Shown piece after piece: positions 16,540 through 25,858 of a stretch of DNA of 64,000 nt. Numbering within the stretch: the first letter of the stretch is position 1; each line of letters begins with the position of its first letter. Under the pieces are notes generated by a model that saw only the letters and a list, made by a program, of their open reading frames with translations, was not told the DNA's origin and searched no databases. Both the position numbers and the translations under genes were made by a program. Origin of the DNA: CALLVY01 sp937899855 (GTDB lineage: Bacteria > Bacteroidota > Bacteroidia > Chitinophagales > Saprospiraceae); the NCBI GenBank assembly GCA_039820405.1, contig JBCBQC010000010.1:1-64000 (forward strand), written 5' to 3'.

Positions 16540-17805
16540 ATGGACAATCAAGCCTACCAAAATATGGAACTCCTGCGCTTCACTACCGCCGGTAGTGTCG
16601 ACGACGGGAAAAGTACCCTCATCGGACGCCTGCTGTACGATAGCAAGTCGATCCACCAAGATCAGTACGAGGCCATCGAAGCCAGTAGCCTGCGCAAGGG
16701 AGAAACGGAGGTCAACCTCGCCCTACTCACCGACGGCCTGAAGGCCGAGCGCGAACAAGGCATCACCATCGATGTGGCCTACCGCTACTTTTCTACCCCC
16801 CGCCGCAAATTCATCATCGCCGATACCCCGGGCCACATCCAGTACACCCGCAACATGGTGACCGGTGCCTCCACCGCCAACGTGGCCCTCATCCTGGTGG
16901 ACGCCCGCAACGGGGTGGTCGAACAAACCCGCCGCCACGCCATCATCGCCTCCCTCCTGCAGATTCCCCACCTGGTCATCTGCATCAATAAAATGGATCT
17001 GGTCGACTACGGCGAGGAAGTCTACGAAACCATCAAAGAAGATTTTTCCAGCTTCTCCTCCAAACTCGACATCAACGACCTGACCTTTATCCCCATCTCC
17101 GCACTCAAGGGCGACAACGTGGTCGACAAGTCGATGCGGATGGATTGGTACGGAGGAACTACGCTGATGTACTACCTCGAAAACGTACACATCAGTAGCG
17201 ACCACAACTTTATCGATCCCCGTTTTCCGGTACAGTACGTCGTTCGCCCCAATACGGATGATTTTCACGACTACCGCGGTTACGCTGGCCGCGTGGCGGG
17301 TGGCGTGATGAAGAAAGGCGACCGCGTGGTAGTGCTGCCCTCGGGCTTTACCTCCACGATTAAGAAAATCGATACCTACGATGGAGAAATCGAGCACGCC
17401 CATCCACCGATGTCGGTAACGATGCTACTGGAAGACGAAATTGACGTCAGTCGGGGCGACATGATCGTCCGGGAAAACAACCAGCCCGAAGTCACCCAGG
17501 ACCTGGAGTTGATGGTCTGCTGGTTCAACGAAAAAGCCCTCCAACTGAAGGGCAAATACCGCATCCTGCACACGACCCAGGAAGCGCGTTGCATTGTCAA
17601 GGAGGTGCGTTACCGCCTCGACATCAACACCCTCCACCGCGATATGGAGGACAAGAACATCGAAATGAACGAGATTGCCCGGATCGTGATCCGGACCACC
17701 AAACCGCTGTTTGCCGATGCCTACCGCAAAAACCGGATTACCGGTAGCGTCATCCTCGTCGATGAAGGCACCAACGAAACGGTAGCGGCGGGCATGGTGA
17801 TATGA
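16540..17805 (+). CDS. cysN: Sulfate adenylyltransferase subunit 1 (GTPase)
   Basis: CysN is the EF-Tu-like GTPase that couples GTP hydrolysis to APS synthesis by CysD. The product has 421 residues, the form without a fused APS kinase (consistent with a separate cysC). GTPase motifs are in order: G1 AGSVDDGKST at about 17-26, G2 region GITIDVAYRYF, G3 DTPGHIQY at about 94, G4 NKMD at about 149, G5 ISALKGDN. Two beta-barrel domains follow. A strong intrinsic terminator comes 22 bp after the stop, closing the cysD-cysN pair as a sub-operon within the locus. Confidence 0.95.
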   Translation: MDNQAYQNMELLRFTTAGSVDDGKSTLIGRLLYDSKSIHQDQYEAIEASSLRKGETEVNLALLTDGLKAEREQGITIDVAYRYFSTPRRKFIIADTPGHIQYTRNMVTGASTANVALILVDARNGVVEQTRRHAIIASLLQIPHLVICINKMDLVDYGEEVYETIKEDFSSFSSKLDINDLTFIPISALKGDNVVDKSMRMDWYGGTTLMYYLENVHISSDHNFIDPRFPVQYVVRPNTDDFHDYRGYAGRVAGGVMKKGDRVVVLPSGFTSTIKKIDTYDGEIEHAHPPMSVTMLLEDEIDVSRGDMIVRENNQPEVTQDLELMVCWFNEKALQLKGKYRILHTTQEARCIVKEVRYRLDINTLHRDMEDKNIEMNEIARIVIRTTKPLFADAYRKNRITGSVILVDEGTNETVAAGMVI

Positions 17806-17827
17806 TTTAAAATAGGTGATCGAGCAG

Positions 17828-17870
17828 CCCGGAGCTAGTGGGACTCCATCCGCTCCGGGAGGCTTTTTTT
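17828..17870 (+). terminator. Strong intrinsic terminator after cysN
   Basis: CCCGGAGC (17828-17835) and GCTCCGGG (17852-17859) form a perfect 8-bp GC-rich stem with a 16-nt loop, followed by seven T (17864-17870). It separates cysN from rfbA on the same strand. Confidence 0.8.
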
Positions 17871-17918
17871 CAAGGACGACACCTACCCAATTTCCGTACC
17901 CAAGCATTTTTTCGACTT

Positions 17919-18782
17919 ATGAAAGGTATCATTCTCGCCGGAGGCTCCGGAACGCGCCTCTATCCCATCACCAAGGCGATTTCCAAACAACTCATGCCGA
18001 TTTACGACAAGCCGATGATCTATTATCCCTTGTCGATCCTGATGCTCGCGGGCATTCGCGAGATCCTCATCATCACCACACCGGAGGACAGCTCCCAGTT
18101 TCAGCGCTTACTCGGCGACGGTAGCAGCCTGGGCTGCCACTTCGAATACGCCGTTCAGCACGTCCCCAACGGATTGGCGCAGGCTTTTGTGATCGGAGAG
18201 TCCTTTATCGGCAACGATAAGGTGGCCCTGGTATTGGGAGACAACATCTTCTACGGTTCGGGCTTGAGCAGATTGCTACAGGGCAGTGTGGATGTCGTGG
18301 GGGCCAAAGTGTTTGCCTACGCCGTGTCCGATCCCGAGCGTTACGGGGTGGTGGAATTTGACGAGGACAACCGCGTGATTTCGATCGAGGAAAAACCGCC
18401 GGTACCCAAATCTAACTATGCGGTTCCGGGGCTGTATTTCTACGATGAGCAAGTCGTCGAGATTGCGAAGAACATCGAGCCTTCGGCCCGGGGGGAGTAC
18501 GAGATTACGGACGTCAACCGGACTTACTTGGAACGGGGCGAGCTGAGTGTGGGGGTCATGGATCGGGGAACGGCCTGGTTGGATACGGGTACCTTTGACT
18601 CGCTCCACGATGCGTCGGAATTCGTCCGGGTGATCGAAAAGCGGCAGGGGTTTAAAATTGGTTGTATCGAAGAAATTGCCTACCGCATGGGCTTTATCGG
18701 ATCCGAGCAATTGCTCGAGATCGCGGACGCCTTGGTAAAAAGTGGCTACGGTGGCTACCTCCGACGGCTGGTAGAGGCCTAG
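17919..18782 (+). CDS. rfbA: Glucose-1-phosphate thymidylyltransferase
   Basis: RmlA/RfbA makes dTDP-glucose from dTTP and glucose-1-phosphate. The start at 17919 (MKGIILAGGSGTRLYP) gives 287 residues, the typical length; earlier in-frame starts run through the terminator. The nucleotidyltransferase signature GGSGTRLYPITKAISKQ is at about 8-24 and the substrate blocks YDKPMIYYPLSILMLAGI and LGDNIFYG follow. It is the first gene after the terminator at 17.87 kb. The partner genes rfbB, rfbC and rfbD are absent from the window, so any dTDP-deoxysugar needs genes from elsewhere. Confidence 0.95.
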   Translation: MKGIILAGGSGTRLYPITKAISKQLMPIYDKPMIYYPLSILMLAGIREILIITTPEDSSQFQRLLGDGSSLGCHFEYAVQHVPNGLAQAFVIGESFIGNDKVALVLGDNIFYGSGLSRLLQGSVDVVGAKVFAYAVSDPERYGVVEFDEDNRVISIEEKPPVPKSNYAVPGLYFYDEQVVEIAKNIEPSARGEYEITDVNRTYLERGELSVGVMDRGTAWLDTGTFDSLHDASEFVRVIEKRQGFKIGCIEEIAYRMGFIGSEQLLEIADALVKSGYGGYLRRLVEA

Positions 18783-18813
18783 CCCACACCTTACAATTGA
18801 CGACTACGTACCG

Positions 18814-19893
18814 ATGAGTGAATACAATCCGCAATTGCTCGAAGATGACGAGCTGAGCTTAAAAGAAATCATCCTCAACATTCGCGACTTTGTTGGGGAG
18901 CTTTGGAAGAGTTGGAAGTTGGTACTGGCCCTGGTGCTCTTGTGTGCGGGGGGGCTGGCGATCAATGCGGCCCTGACGCCCACGACCTATCCCGCCGAGT
19001 TGACCTTTATGGTGAATGAGCAACAGGCGGGCATCAATCCCCTGAGTGCCATCGCCGGGCAGTTTGGTTTCGGTAGCTCCAATACGGGAGACTACAACCT
19101 GGACAAAATCATCGAGCTGTCGCGTTCGATGCGCATCCTGAGCGCTGCGCTTTTTAAACGCTACGAGATCAAGGGGGAGTCGGATTACTTTATCAATCAC
19201 CTCATCCGTTCGGAAGGTTTCCACGACAAGTGGCGCAAGGATACCACCGGGCTAAAGGACTTCTTGTTCAAACGGGGGCCGGAAAGCGCCTTCGATCGCG
19301 TCGAGCGCAAGGCCTTGAAAAAGGTATTCGTCAAGGTACGGGGCAATCCCAAGGAGAAGGTCAAGGGTTTGATTACGGCGAATTACCAAACCGAGACGAG
19401 TATCCTCTCCCTCAAGGCGGAGACCCGCCGCGCCGCCCTGTCGATCGCTTTTCTCGAAGAAGTGTACAACCAGGTTAGCGACTTTCACATTACCGAAACC
19501 CGCGAAAAACCGGAAACCACCTACCGCCTCCTGCAATCCAAAAAAGATTCCCTCTTTGCGGAATTGAGCCTCAAGGAAAACCAGTTGGCTCGTGCCATCG
19601 ACAGCAATATCGGCCTGGTCTCCCAGGCGGCTAGCCTCAAAATCGACCGCCTGCGCCGCGACGTTCAATTCCTGACCGTCGCCTACAGCAAGGTCCTGGA
19701 AAATACCGAAGCCGCCGAATTTGCCCTCCAAAACGCCACCCCCGTCTTTCAAGTCATCGACTATCCCATCCGCCCCCTGCGGTCGAACGAATCTTCGCCC
19801 GTACTGATGGGCATTGTGGGGGTCATCCTGGGCGGATTTTTGAGCATTTTGATCGTCTTCGTTCGCCGGCTTTACCGGAACGCCATGCAGTAA
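18814..19893 (+). CDS. Wzz-like chain-length/polysaccharide co-polymerase, no kinase domain
   Basis: This 359-residue inner-membrane protein has one transmembrane helix near residues 36-53 (LVLALVLLCAGGLAINAAL), a large periplasmic part rich in charged helices (about 60-310, coiled-coil-like around 230-290), and a second helix near 325-350 (VLMGIVGVILGGFLSILIVFV). A proline-rich patch PIRPLRSNESSP sits just before the second helix, as in Wzz proteins. It ends right after that helix, so there is no cytoplasmic Walker-type BY-kinase domain. Role: control of glycan chain length together with the Wzy at 34.7 kb. The Wza-like exporter is separated from it by 8 kb. Confidence 0.8.
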   Translation: MSEYNPQLLEDDELSLKEIILNIRDFVGELWKSWKLVLALVLLCAGGLAINAALTPTTYPAELTFMVNEQQAGINPLSAIAGQFGFGSSNTGDYNLDKIIELSRSMRILSAALFKRYEIKGESDYFINHLIRSEGFHDKWRKDTTGLKDFLFKRGPESAFDRVERKALKKVFVKVRGNPKEKVKGLITANYQTETSILSLKAETRRAALSIAFLEEVYNQVSDFHITETREKPETTYRLLQSKKDSLFAELSLKENQLARAIDSNIGLVSQAASLKIDRLRRDVQFLTVAYSKVLENTEAAEFALQNATPVFQVIDYPIRPLRSNESSPVLMGIVGVILGGFLSILIVFVRRLYRNAMQ

Positions 19894-19929
19894 ACGACAA
19901 CCGCAATCCACCACTAGCACCGCGCAATC

Positions 19930-20919
19930 ATGAGCAAAAAAATTCTCGTTACCGGCGCCGATGGCTTCATCGGCAGCCACCTCGTTGAGACCCTCGTCCT
20001 CCAGGGCTACCGGGTCAAGGCCTTTTGCTACTACAACTCCTTCAACTCCTGGGGTTGGCTCGATACCTTTCCCCGCGACCTGCTCGACCAGATCGAAGTG
20101 TTCACGGGAGACGTACGCGACCCCAACGGCGTTCGCACCGCCATGAAGGGCTGCGATCAGGTCTTTCACCTCGCCGCCCTCATCGCCATTCCCTATTCGT
20201 ACCATTCGCCCAATTCCTACGTAGACACCAACATCAACGGTACGCTCAACATCGTCCAGGCCGCCCGCGACCTCGAACTCGAGCGCATTCTGATCACCTC
20301 CACCTCCGAAGTATACGGCACGGCCCAATACATTCCCATCGACGAAAAACACCCGCGGCAACCCCAGTCGCCCTACTCGGCCTCCAAAATCGGTGCGGAT
20401 TGCATTGCGGAATCTTTTTACCGCTCCTTCGACCTGCCCATTACCATCGTCCGGCCCTTCAATACCTTTGGCCCACGGCAATCGGCCCGCGCCATTATTC
20501 CGACCATCATCTCCCAATTGGCCAATGGCTTTGAGGAGATCAAACTCGGCGATCTCCGCCCCACCCGCGATTTCCTCTTCGTTAAGGACACGGTCCAGGG
20601 TTTTATCGACATCGCCAATGCGGAGAGCCTGATTGGGCAGGATTGTAACATTGCCACCAACTCGGAGATCTCGATGCGGGCCCTGGTGGAAACCCTACTC
20701 GGATTGATGAATCCTCAGGCTCGAATCGTACAGGATTCCAGCCGGATGCGTCCCGCCAAGTCGGAGGTCTTCCGCCTCTACGGCGACAACCGTAAAATTC
20801 TGGAACACACCAATTGGAAACCCGCCTACACCTTGGAGGAGGGACTTCGCGAAACAATCACCTGGTTTACCAATGCAGAAAACCTCAAGCAGTACAAAGC
20901 TGCCATCTACAACGTTTAG
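19930..20919 (+). CDS. legB: NAD-dependent 4,6-dehydratase of legionaminic acid synthesis
   Basis: This 329-residue extended SDR protein starts with the NAD motif ILVTGADGFIGSHLVE and has the catalytic blocks STSEVYG (about 118-124) and YSASK (about 145-149). It resembles LegB, which converts a nucleotide-linked GlcNAc to the 4-keto-6-deoxy sugar in the first committed step of legionaminic acid formation. The following genes are LegC, LegI, LegG and LegH types in a row, which is the strongest support. Its last 47 bp overlap the next gene. A general UDP-glucose epimerase or GDP-mannose dehydratase is less likely given this order. Confidence 0.85.
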   Translation: MSKKILVTGADGFIGSHLVETLVLQGYRVKAFCYYNSFNSWGWLDTFPRDLLDQIEVFTGDVRDPNGVRTAMKGCDQVFHLAALIAIPYSYHSPNSYVDTNINGTLNIVQAARDLELERILITSTSEVYGTAQYIPIDEKHPRQPQSPYSASKIGADCIAESFYRSFDLPITIVRPFNTFGPRQSARAIIPTIISQLANGFEEIKLGDLRPTRDFLFVKDTVQGFIDIANAESLIGQDCNIATNSEISMRALVETLLGLMNPQARIVQDSSRMRPAKSEVFRLYGDNRKILEHTNWKPAYTLEEGLRETITWFTNAENLKQYKAAIYNV

Positions 20920-22057
20920 CGAAATTGCGGCTTTTGTACGGGAGCTCTACGCCAGCCCGGAGGCCTTTATTCCGCTGCACGCGCCAGTGTTCTTGGGCAA
21001 TGAAAAGAAATATTTGGCCGAGACGATCGATTCCACTTTTGTCTCTTCGGTAGGGGCCTTCGTCAATCGCTTTGAGGAAATGATGGCGGACATCACCGGG
21101 GCGCGTTACGCCGTAGCGGTGGTCAACGGGACGGCCGCTCTCCACGTCGCACTCAAGATGGTGGGGGTTTCCCAAAACGATGAGGTGCTCTCGCAGGCCC
21201 TCACCTTCGTCGCCACGGCCAATGCCATCAGCTACGAAAAGGCCATTCCCCACTTTATCGATGTGGATGCTGATACCTTGGGCCTCTCGCCCCGGGCACT
21301 GCTGCACCGTCTGGAGGCGGTGGCCGAACTGCGGAACGGGGCCTGTTACAATCGCGAAACCGGCCGGCGGATCGCAGCCTGTGTCCCGATGCATACTTTT
21401 GGCCTTCCCGCCCGGATCGAGGAGATCGTGGCCATCTGTGAGCGTTACCACATTCCGGTGGTGGAGGATGCCGCCGAGTCGCTGGGCTCTTACGTGGGGG
21501 AGCGCCACACCGGTACCTTTGGCCGCGTGGGTACCTTTAGCTTCAATGGCAACAAGACCGTGACTTGTGGGGGTGGGGGAGCGCTGGTGACCAACGACGA
21601 GCAAGTGGCCAAACGGGCCAAGCACCTCACCACGACCGCCAAGCAGCCCCATCGCTGGGAATACGTCCACGATCAAATTGGCTACAATTACCGCCTCCCC
21701 AATTTGAATGCGGCCCTGGCCTGTGCGCAACTGGAGCAACTGGAGCACTACCTGGCCAACAAACGGGCAACGGCCCAACGCTACGCCGAATTTTTCCGAG
21801 ACGTGGCGGACATCGAATGGATCGGTGAACCGGAAAATACCCGCTCCAATTACTGGCTCAATGCCATCCGATTGGCCGACCGCGATGAGCGCGATCGCTT
21901 CCTGACCTACACCAACGATGCGGGGGTAATGACTCGCCCCATTTGGAAATTGCTAAACGACTTGCCCATGTTCCGCGACTGCCCCCGGGGCGACCTCTCC
22001 GTGGCCCGTCGTCTGGAAGATACCATCGTCAACCTCCCCAGTAGCGTCCGACCATGA
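20873..22057 (+). CDS. legC: LegC-family PLP aminotransferase
   Basis: This 394-residue DegT/DnrJ/EryC1 aminotransferase installs the 4-amino group on the keto sugar made by LegB. The PLP lysine lies in TFSFNGNKTVTCGGGGALV near residue 230, the phosphate-binding NGTAALHVAL is at about 86-95 and EDAAESLGSY is at about 199. The start shown overlaps legB by 47 bp; a shorter start is possible, but the N-terminal SEIAAFVRELYAS belongs to the family. It is the only sugar aminotransferase in the window, so it might also be the only candidate for the missing WbpE step. Confidence 0.88.
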   Translation: MQKTSSSTKLPSTTFSEIAAFVRELYASPEAFIPLHAPVFLGNEKKYLAETIDSTFVSSVGAFVNRFEEMMADITGARYAVAVVNGTAALHVALKMVGVSQNDEVLSQALTFVATANAISYEKAIPHFIDVDADTLGLSPRALLHRLEAVAELRNGACYNRETGRRIAACVPMHTFGLPARIEEIVAICERYHIPVVEDAAESLGSYVGERHTGTFGRVGTFSFNGNKTVTCGGGGALVTNDEQVAKRAKHLTTTAKQPHRWEYVHDQIGYNYRLPNLNAALACAQLEQLEHYLANKRATAQRYAEFFRDVADIEWIGEPENTRSNYWLNAIRLADRDERDRFLTYTNDAGVMTRPIWKLLNDLPMFRDCPRGDLSVARRLEDTIVNLPSSVRP

Positions 22058-23076
22058 AGCCCCAAACCATCATCATCGCCGAGGCAGGAGTCAACCACAA
22101 TGGCCGAATGGACATCGCCCGTCAGCTGATTGACGCCGCGGTAGCGGCGGGGGTTGATTACGTCAAGTTTCAAACCTTTAAGACCGAGAATATCGTCAGC
22201 CGGACGGCGCAAAAGGCCGCTTACCAAGCCGAGAATACCGGTGATGCGGAGAAGGGGCAATTTGAGATGATCAAACGGCTCGAACTGGACCGAGAAAAAC
22301 ACGAGCTGCTGATCGATTACTGTCGACAAAAGGGGATTCGCTTTTTGTCGACGGCTTTTGACCTGGATAGTATCGACCTGCTGGAGGAGCTGGGGATTGA
22401 TCTGTACAAAATCCCTTCGGGGGAAATTACCAATTTGCCTTACCTCCAGAAAATTGCGAGCAAGGGCAAGCCCGTTATTTTATCGACGGGGATGGCCAAT
22501 CTCGGTGAGATCGAAGCCGCCCTGGGCGTCCTGTACACCGGTGGAATCGATCCCGCTGCGGTGACGGTACTCCACTGCAATACCGAATACCCCACGCCCC
22601 TGGACGATGTCAATCTGCGGGCCATGAACACCATCGCCGAGGCTTTCAAAGTACCGGTGGGTTATTCGGACCACACCCTGGGCATCGAGGTGCCCATTGC
22701 GGCGGTGGCGCGGGGGGCGGTGTGTATTGAAAAGCATTTTACCCTGGATCGCAGTATGGAGGGGCCAGACCACCGTGCTTCCCTCGAACCGGAAGAGCTG
22801 CGCCAAATGGTACACAGCATTCGCAATATCGAACGGGCCCTGGGTCGGGGCATAAAACAAGCCTCGCCCTCCGAACGCAAAAACATCCCGATTGCCCGCA
22901 AGAGTATCCACCTGGCGACGAACCTACCGGCGGGACACGTCCTACGACGCGAAGACCTGCGGATGAAACGCCCCGGTCACGGGATTTCTCCCATGGACCT
23001 GGACTTGGTACTGGGGCGCCGACTGCGTCGGGACCTGGAGACCGAAGCCCTCCTGTCCCTAAACGATTTGGCCTAA
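22054..23076 (+). CDS. legI: Legionaminic acid synthase (NeuB family)
   Basis: NeuB-family synthases condense phosphoenolpyruvate with an N-acylated hexosamine to a nine-carbon sialic-like acid. The 340-residue protein has the TIM barrel (AEAGVNHNGRMDIARQL at the start, IPSGEITNLPYLQKI and STGMANLGEIE in the middle, YSDHTLGIEVPIAAVA and IEKHFTLDRSMEGPDH later) and the C-terminal SAF antifreeze-like domain (about 283-340; RKSIHLATNLPAGHVLRRED). Context with LegB and LegC points to 2,4-diacetamido-2,4,6-trideoxymannose as substrate, giving legionaminic acid rather than Neu5Ac. It overlaps legC by 4 bp and legG by 1 bp. Confidence 0.92.
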   Translation: MKPQTIIIAEAGVNHNGRMDIARQLIDAAVAAGVDYVKFQTFKTENIVSRTAQKAAYQAENTGDAEKGQFEMIKRLELDREKHELLIDYCRQKGIRFLSTAFDLDSIDLLEELGIDLYKIPSGEITNLPYLQKIASKGKPVILSTGMANLGEIEAALGVLYTGGIDPAAVTVLHCNTEYPTPLDDVNLRAMNTIAEAFKVPVGYSDHTLGIEVPIAAVARGAVCIEKHFTLDRSMEGPDHRASLEPEELRQMVHSIRNIERALGRGIKQASPSERKNIPIARKSIHLATNLPAGHVLRREDLRMKRPGHGISPMDLDLVLGRRLRRDLETEALLSLNDLA

Positions 23077-24188
23077 TGCGTATCGGCGTATTGACCAGCT
23101 CGCGAGCGGATTACGGCATCTACTTGCCCCTGCTCCGTCTGCTCCACGAGGCGCCCGATTTTGAGCTGTCGATCATTGCCTTTGGCACCCACTTGTCGCC
23201 CTACCACGGCTACACCGTCCGGCAAATTGAAGCGGATGGTTTTCCCATTCGGGCCCGTGTGGAGTCCCTGATTGTTGGGGATAGCGAGGAGGCCATTGCC
23301 CTAGCAATGGGCACGACCCTGAGTAAGTTTGCGGGTTTGTGGGAACGGTGGCGCGATCAGTTTGACTGGGTCCTGGCTTTGGGTGATCGCTACGAAATGT
23401 TTGCCGCCGTGAGTGCTGCCGTACCCTTTGCCATTCCCATTGCGCACCTCCACGGTGGGGAGACTACCCTGGGCGCCATCGACAATACCTTTCGGCACTG
23501 CATTACCCATTGCGCGCAGCTCCATTTTACCGCCACCGCCGCCTACGCTGCCAAGGTAGTCGAGCTAAAGGGCAAGGCCGAGGGGGTACACTGCGTGGGC
23601 GCCCTGAGCCTGAGTGGCTTGCCCGATCAAGACTTACTCAATGCCGCGGCCTTTCGGGAACGCTTTGGAATCGACCTGGGTAGGCCTACGATCCTCAGCA
23701 CTTTTCATCCCGAAACGCTTCGGGTGGAGCAGAATACCGCCCACGCCGAAACCCTGGTGGCGGTCTTTGACCAGCTAGCGGCCCACTACCAAATCGTACT
23801 CACCATGCCGAATGCCGACACGATGGGTGGGGCCTTGCGCCGTGTTTTTGCGGCCCACGCCGAGCGTTCGGAACGCTTTATCGCGGTGGAGAACTTTGGC
23901 AAACGCGGCTATTTTACCGCCATGCGCGATTGTGCTTTGCTATTGGGCAATACGTCCAGCGGCATCATCGAGGCGGCCTCCTTTGGCAAGTACGTCGTCA
24001 ACTTGGGCGATCGACAGCGGGGCCGAGCGCGGAGTGCCAACGTCCTGGACGTCGCCGTGGAAGCGGAAGCCATCTTGGGGGCAGTCACCCAAATTGAGGC
24101 GCGGGGAATGACTTACACCGGGGACAATATTTACTACAATCCCCGGGTGGCGGAAGATATCCTCGACCGGTTAAGAGCGCTGCGATGA
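23076..24188 (+). CDS. legG: Hydrolysing nucleotide-sugar 2-epimerase (NeuC/LegG type)
   Basis: This 370-residue GT-B fold enzyme releases the 2-epimerised free sugar from the nucleotide, supplying the synthase next to it. The N-terminus RIGVLTSSRADYGIYLPLLRLL, the block LALGDRYEMFAAVSAAVPFAIPIAHLHGGE, and the C-terminal LLGNTSSGIIEAASFGKYVVNLGDRQRGR are family hallmarks. It overlaps the genes on both sides by a few bases, so the pathway is translationally coupled. NeuC for Neu5Ac uses the same fold; the LegB-LegC context makes LegG the better name. Confidence 0.9.
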   Translation: MRIGVLTSSRADYGIYLPLLRLLHEAPDFELSIIAFGTHLSPYHGYTVRQIEADGFPIRARVESLIVGDSEEAIALAMGTTLSKFAGLWERWRDQFDWVLALGDRYEMFAAVSAAVPFAIPIAHLHGGETTLGAIDNTFRHCITHCAQLHFTATAAYAAKVVELKGKAEGVHCVGALSLSGLPDQDLLNAAAFRERFGIDLGRPTILSTFHPETLRVEQNTAHAETLVAVFDQLAAHYQIVLTMPNADTMGGALRRVFAAHAERSERFIAVENFGKRGYFTAMRDCALLLGNTSSGIIEAASFGKYVVNLGDRQRGRARSANVLDVAVEAEAILGAVTQIEARGMTYTGDNIYYNPRVAEDILDRLRALR

Positions 24189-24808
24189 AAGCGCGTCCCC
24201 TGGTGCTGGTTGGCTATTCCGGTCACGCTTTTGTGGTCTGCGATATTTTTCAGTCGCAAAAGCGGACGGTGCTGGGCTATTGTGAAGGGGTAGAAAAATC
24301 CCTTAATCCCTACGGACTCCGTTATTTGGGGCGGGAGGAAGCAGTGGGAGACGCCTGGCGGGATTACGCTTATTTTGTGGCGATTGGCGATAATGGCCTG
24401 CGGCGTAAAGTGAGCGAAAAGCTCTTGGCTTTGAGTGGGGGTCCTCCGGAGCGGGCCGTACACGTACGGGCCTCCGTATCGCCTACGGCAACGATTGGGG
24501 CGGGGGCGATGATTGCCGATGGGGTAGTGGTGAACGCCTGTGCCCGAATTGGGGCGGGAGTGATCTGCAACACGCAGTCGGTAGTCGAGCACGAAGTAGT
24601 GCTGGGCGATTTTTGTCACCTCGGGCCGGGCGCGGTCCTGTGCGGCAATGTGACGGTGGGGGAGGGAACCTTCATCGGGGCGCGTTCGGTGGTGGTACCG
24701 GGCGTGCAAATTGGCCGGGGAGTAGTGATTGGGGCCGGAACCGTCGTACTCAAAGACATTCCCGATAGGGGCAAATACGTTGGTAACCCACAAAGACCGA
24801 TACCTTGA
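24185..24808 (+). CDS. legH: NeuD/PglD-family sugar N-acetyltransferase (probable LegH)
   Basis: The 207-residue protein combines an N-terminal Rossmann-like half (PLVLVGYSGHAFVVCDIF, about 6-23, where the UDP- or GDP-sugar binds in PglD) with a C-terminal left-handed beta-helix of hexapeptides (about 95-200; IGAGAMIADGVVVNACARIG and later). The family acetylates 4-amino sugars with acetyl-CoA. Between LegG and PtmE types, the expected job is acetylation of the LegC product. The catalytic His is likely the one in QSVVEHEVVLGDFCH. Overlaps of 4 bp on both sides tie it to the pathway operon. Confidence 0.82.
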   Translation: MKARPLVLVGYSGHAFVVCDIFQSQKRTVLGYCEGVEKSLNPYGLRYLGREEAVGDAWRDYAYFVAIGDNGLRRKVSEKLLALSGGPPERAVHVRASVSPTATIGAGAMIADGVVVNACARIGAGVICNTQSVVEHEVVLGDFCHLGPGAVLCGNVTVGEGTFIGARSVVVPGVQIGRGVVIGAGTVVLKDIPDRGKYVGNPQRPIP

Positions 24809-25851
24809 AAGACTTTGAACAACACATCATTAGCCCGCGGTGCACCGTTCGGGAGGTACTGGCCCGCTTGGACGAGTTGGCTTCCGATGCCAGCCTGTTT
24901 TTGGTAGACGAGCAGCGGAAGCTCCTGGGCTCCCTGACCGATGGTGATGTCCGGCGTGGTCTTATTCGCGGACTGGGCTTGGAGGATGAGATCATCAAAT
25001 TTGTCAAACGCGAACCCAAATTCCTCCGGTTGGGAGATTATTCGATCGAAACCCTCCAGGATTGGCGGGCCAAGAGTTACAAAATCATTCCGGTGGTCAA
25101 CGAGGCCCAGCAAATCGTAGAGGTCATCAACCTGCGGGTGCAACAATCGCGTTTGCCAATCGACGCGGTGATTATGGCGGGGGGAAAAGGTACGCGCTTG
25201 CGCCCCCTCACCCTCAACACCCCCAAGCCCCTGATCAAAGTGGGCGACAAACCGATCGTGGAGTACAATATCGACCGTCTCCAAAAATACGGCATCCGCA
25301 ACATCACCCTATCCATCGCTTACCTGGGGCAGCAGCTCATCGACTACTTTGGCGATGGGTCGGAACGGGGACTCAACATCAAGTACGTCACCGAGGAAAA
25401 ACCCCTCGGCACCATCGGAGCGGTTCGCCAAATCGAGGCCATCCACAACGATTACGTACTGGTTATGAATTCGGACCTGTTGACCAATATCGACTTTGAG
25501 GACATGCTACAACAACTCCTCCAATGCGAGGGGGAGATGATCGTGGCGACCTCGCCCTACGAAGTCAAGGTCCCCTACGGCGTGATCGAAACCGAAGGTC
25601 AGCACATCCGCGCCCTGCGGGAAAAACCGACCTACACCTACTATTCCAACGCCGGGATTTACATTTTCAAACGCGAACACATCGACCTGATTCCCCCGCG
25701 CGCGCACTTCAACGCCACCGACCTGATGGAGGCCCTGTACAGCAACGGCAAAAAGGTCATCCACTATCCCATCCTGGGCTACTGGCTCGACATCGGCAAG
25801 CCCCAGGATTACGAAAAGGCCCAACAAGACATCAAACACCTCAAACTCTAG
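24805..25851 (+). CDS. ptmE: CBS-domain sugar-1-phosphate nucleotidyltransferase, PtmE-like
   Basis: This 348-residue protein has two CBS motifs at the N-terminus (about 5-115; LVDEQRKLLGSLTDGDVRRGL is typical) and a nucleotidyltransferase domain (about 120-348; VIMAGGKGTRLRPLTLNTPKPLIKV). The same architecture is found in Campylobacter PtmE, which makes GDP-glucosamine for the GDP-based legionaminic acid route. Its position between LegH and LegF types supports that. The CBS pair probably senses a nucleotide. If this assignment is right, LegB, LegC, LegH and LegG here use GDP-linked rather than UDP-linked sugars. A mannose-1-phosphate guanylyltransferase role is the main alternative. Confidence 0.83.
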   Translation: MKDFEQHIISPRCTVREVLARLDELASDASLFLVDEQRKLLGSLTDGDVRRGLIRGLGLEDEIIKFVKREPKFLRLGDYSIETLQDWRAKSYKIIPVVNEAQQIVEVINLRVQQSRLPIDAVIMAGGKGTRLRPLTLNTPKPLIKVGDKPIVEYNIDRLQKYGIRNITLSIAYLGQQLIDYFGDGSERGLNIKYVTEEKPLGTIGAVRQIEAIHNDYVLVMNSDLLTNIDFEDMLQQLLQCEGEMIVATSPYEVKVPYGVIETEGQHIRALREKPTYTYYSNAGIYIFKREHIDLIPPRAHFNATDLMEALYSNGKKVIHYPILGYWLDIGKPQDYEKAQQDIKHLKL

Positions 25852-25858
25852 CGGAAGC

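Noticed and set aside
18814..19893. Wzc-type tyrosine kinase
   Set aside because: The protein ends directly after its second transmembrane helix; there is no Walker A motif or tyrosine-rich tail.
19252..20517. 421-codon minus-strand frame across the Wzz-like gene and legB
   Set aside because: It spans two convincing plus-strand genes and has a G/V/D-rich shadow composition with no domain.
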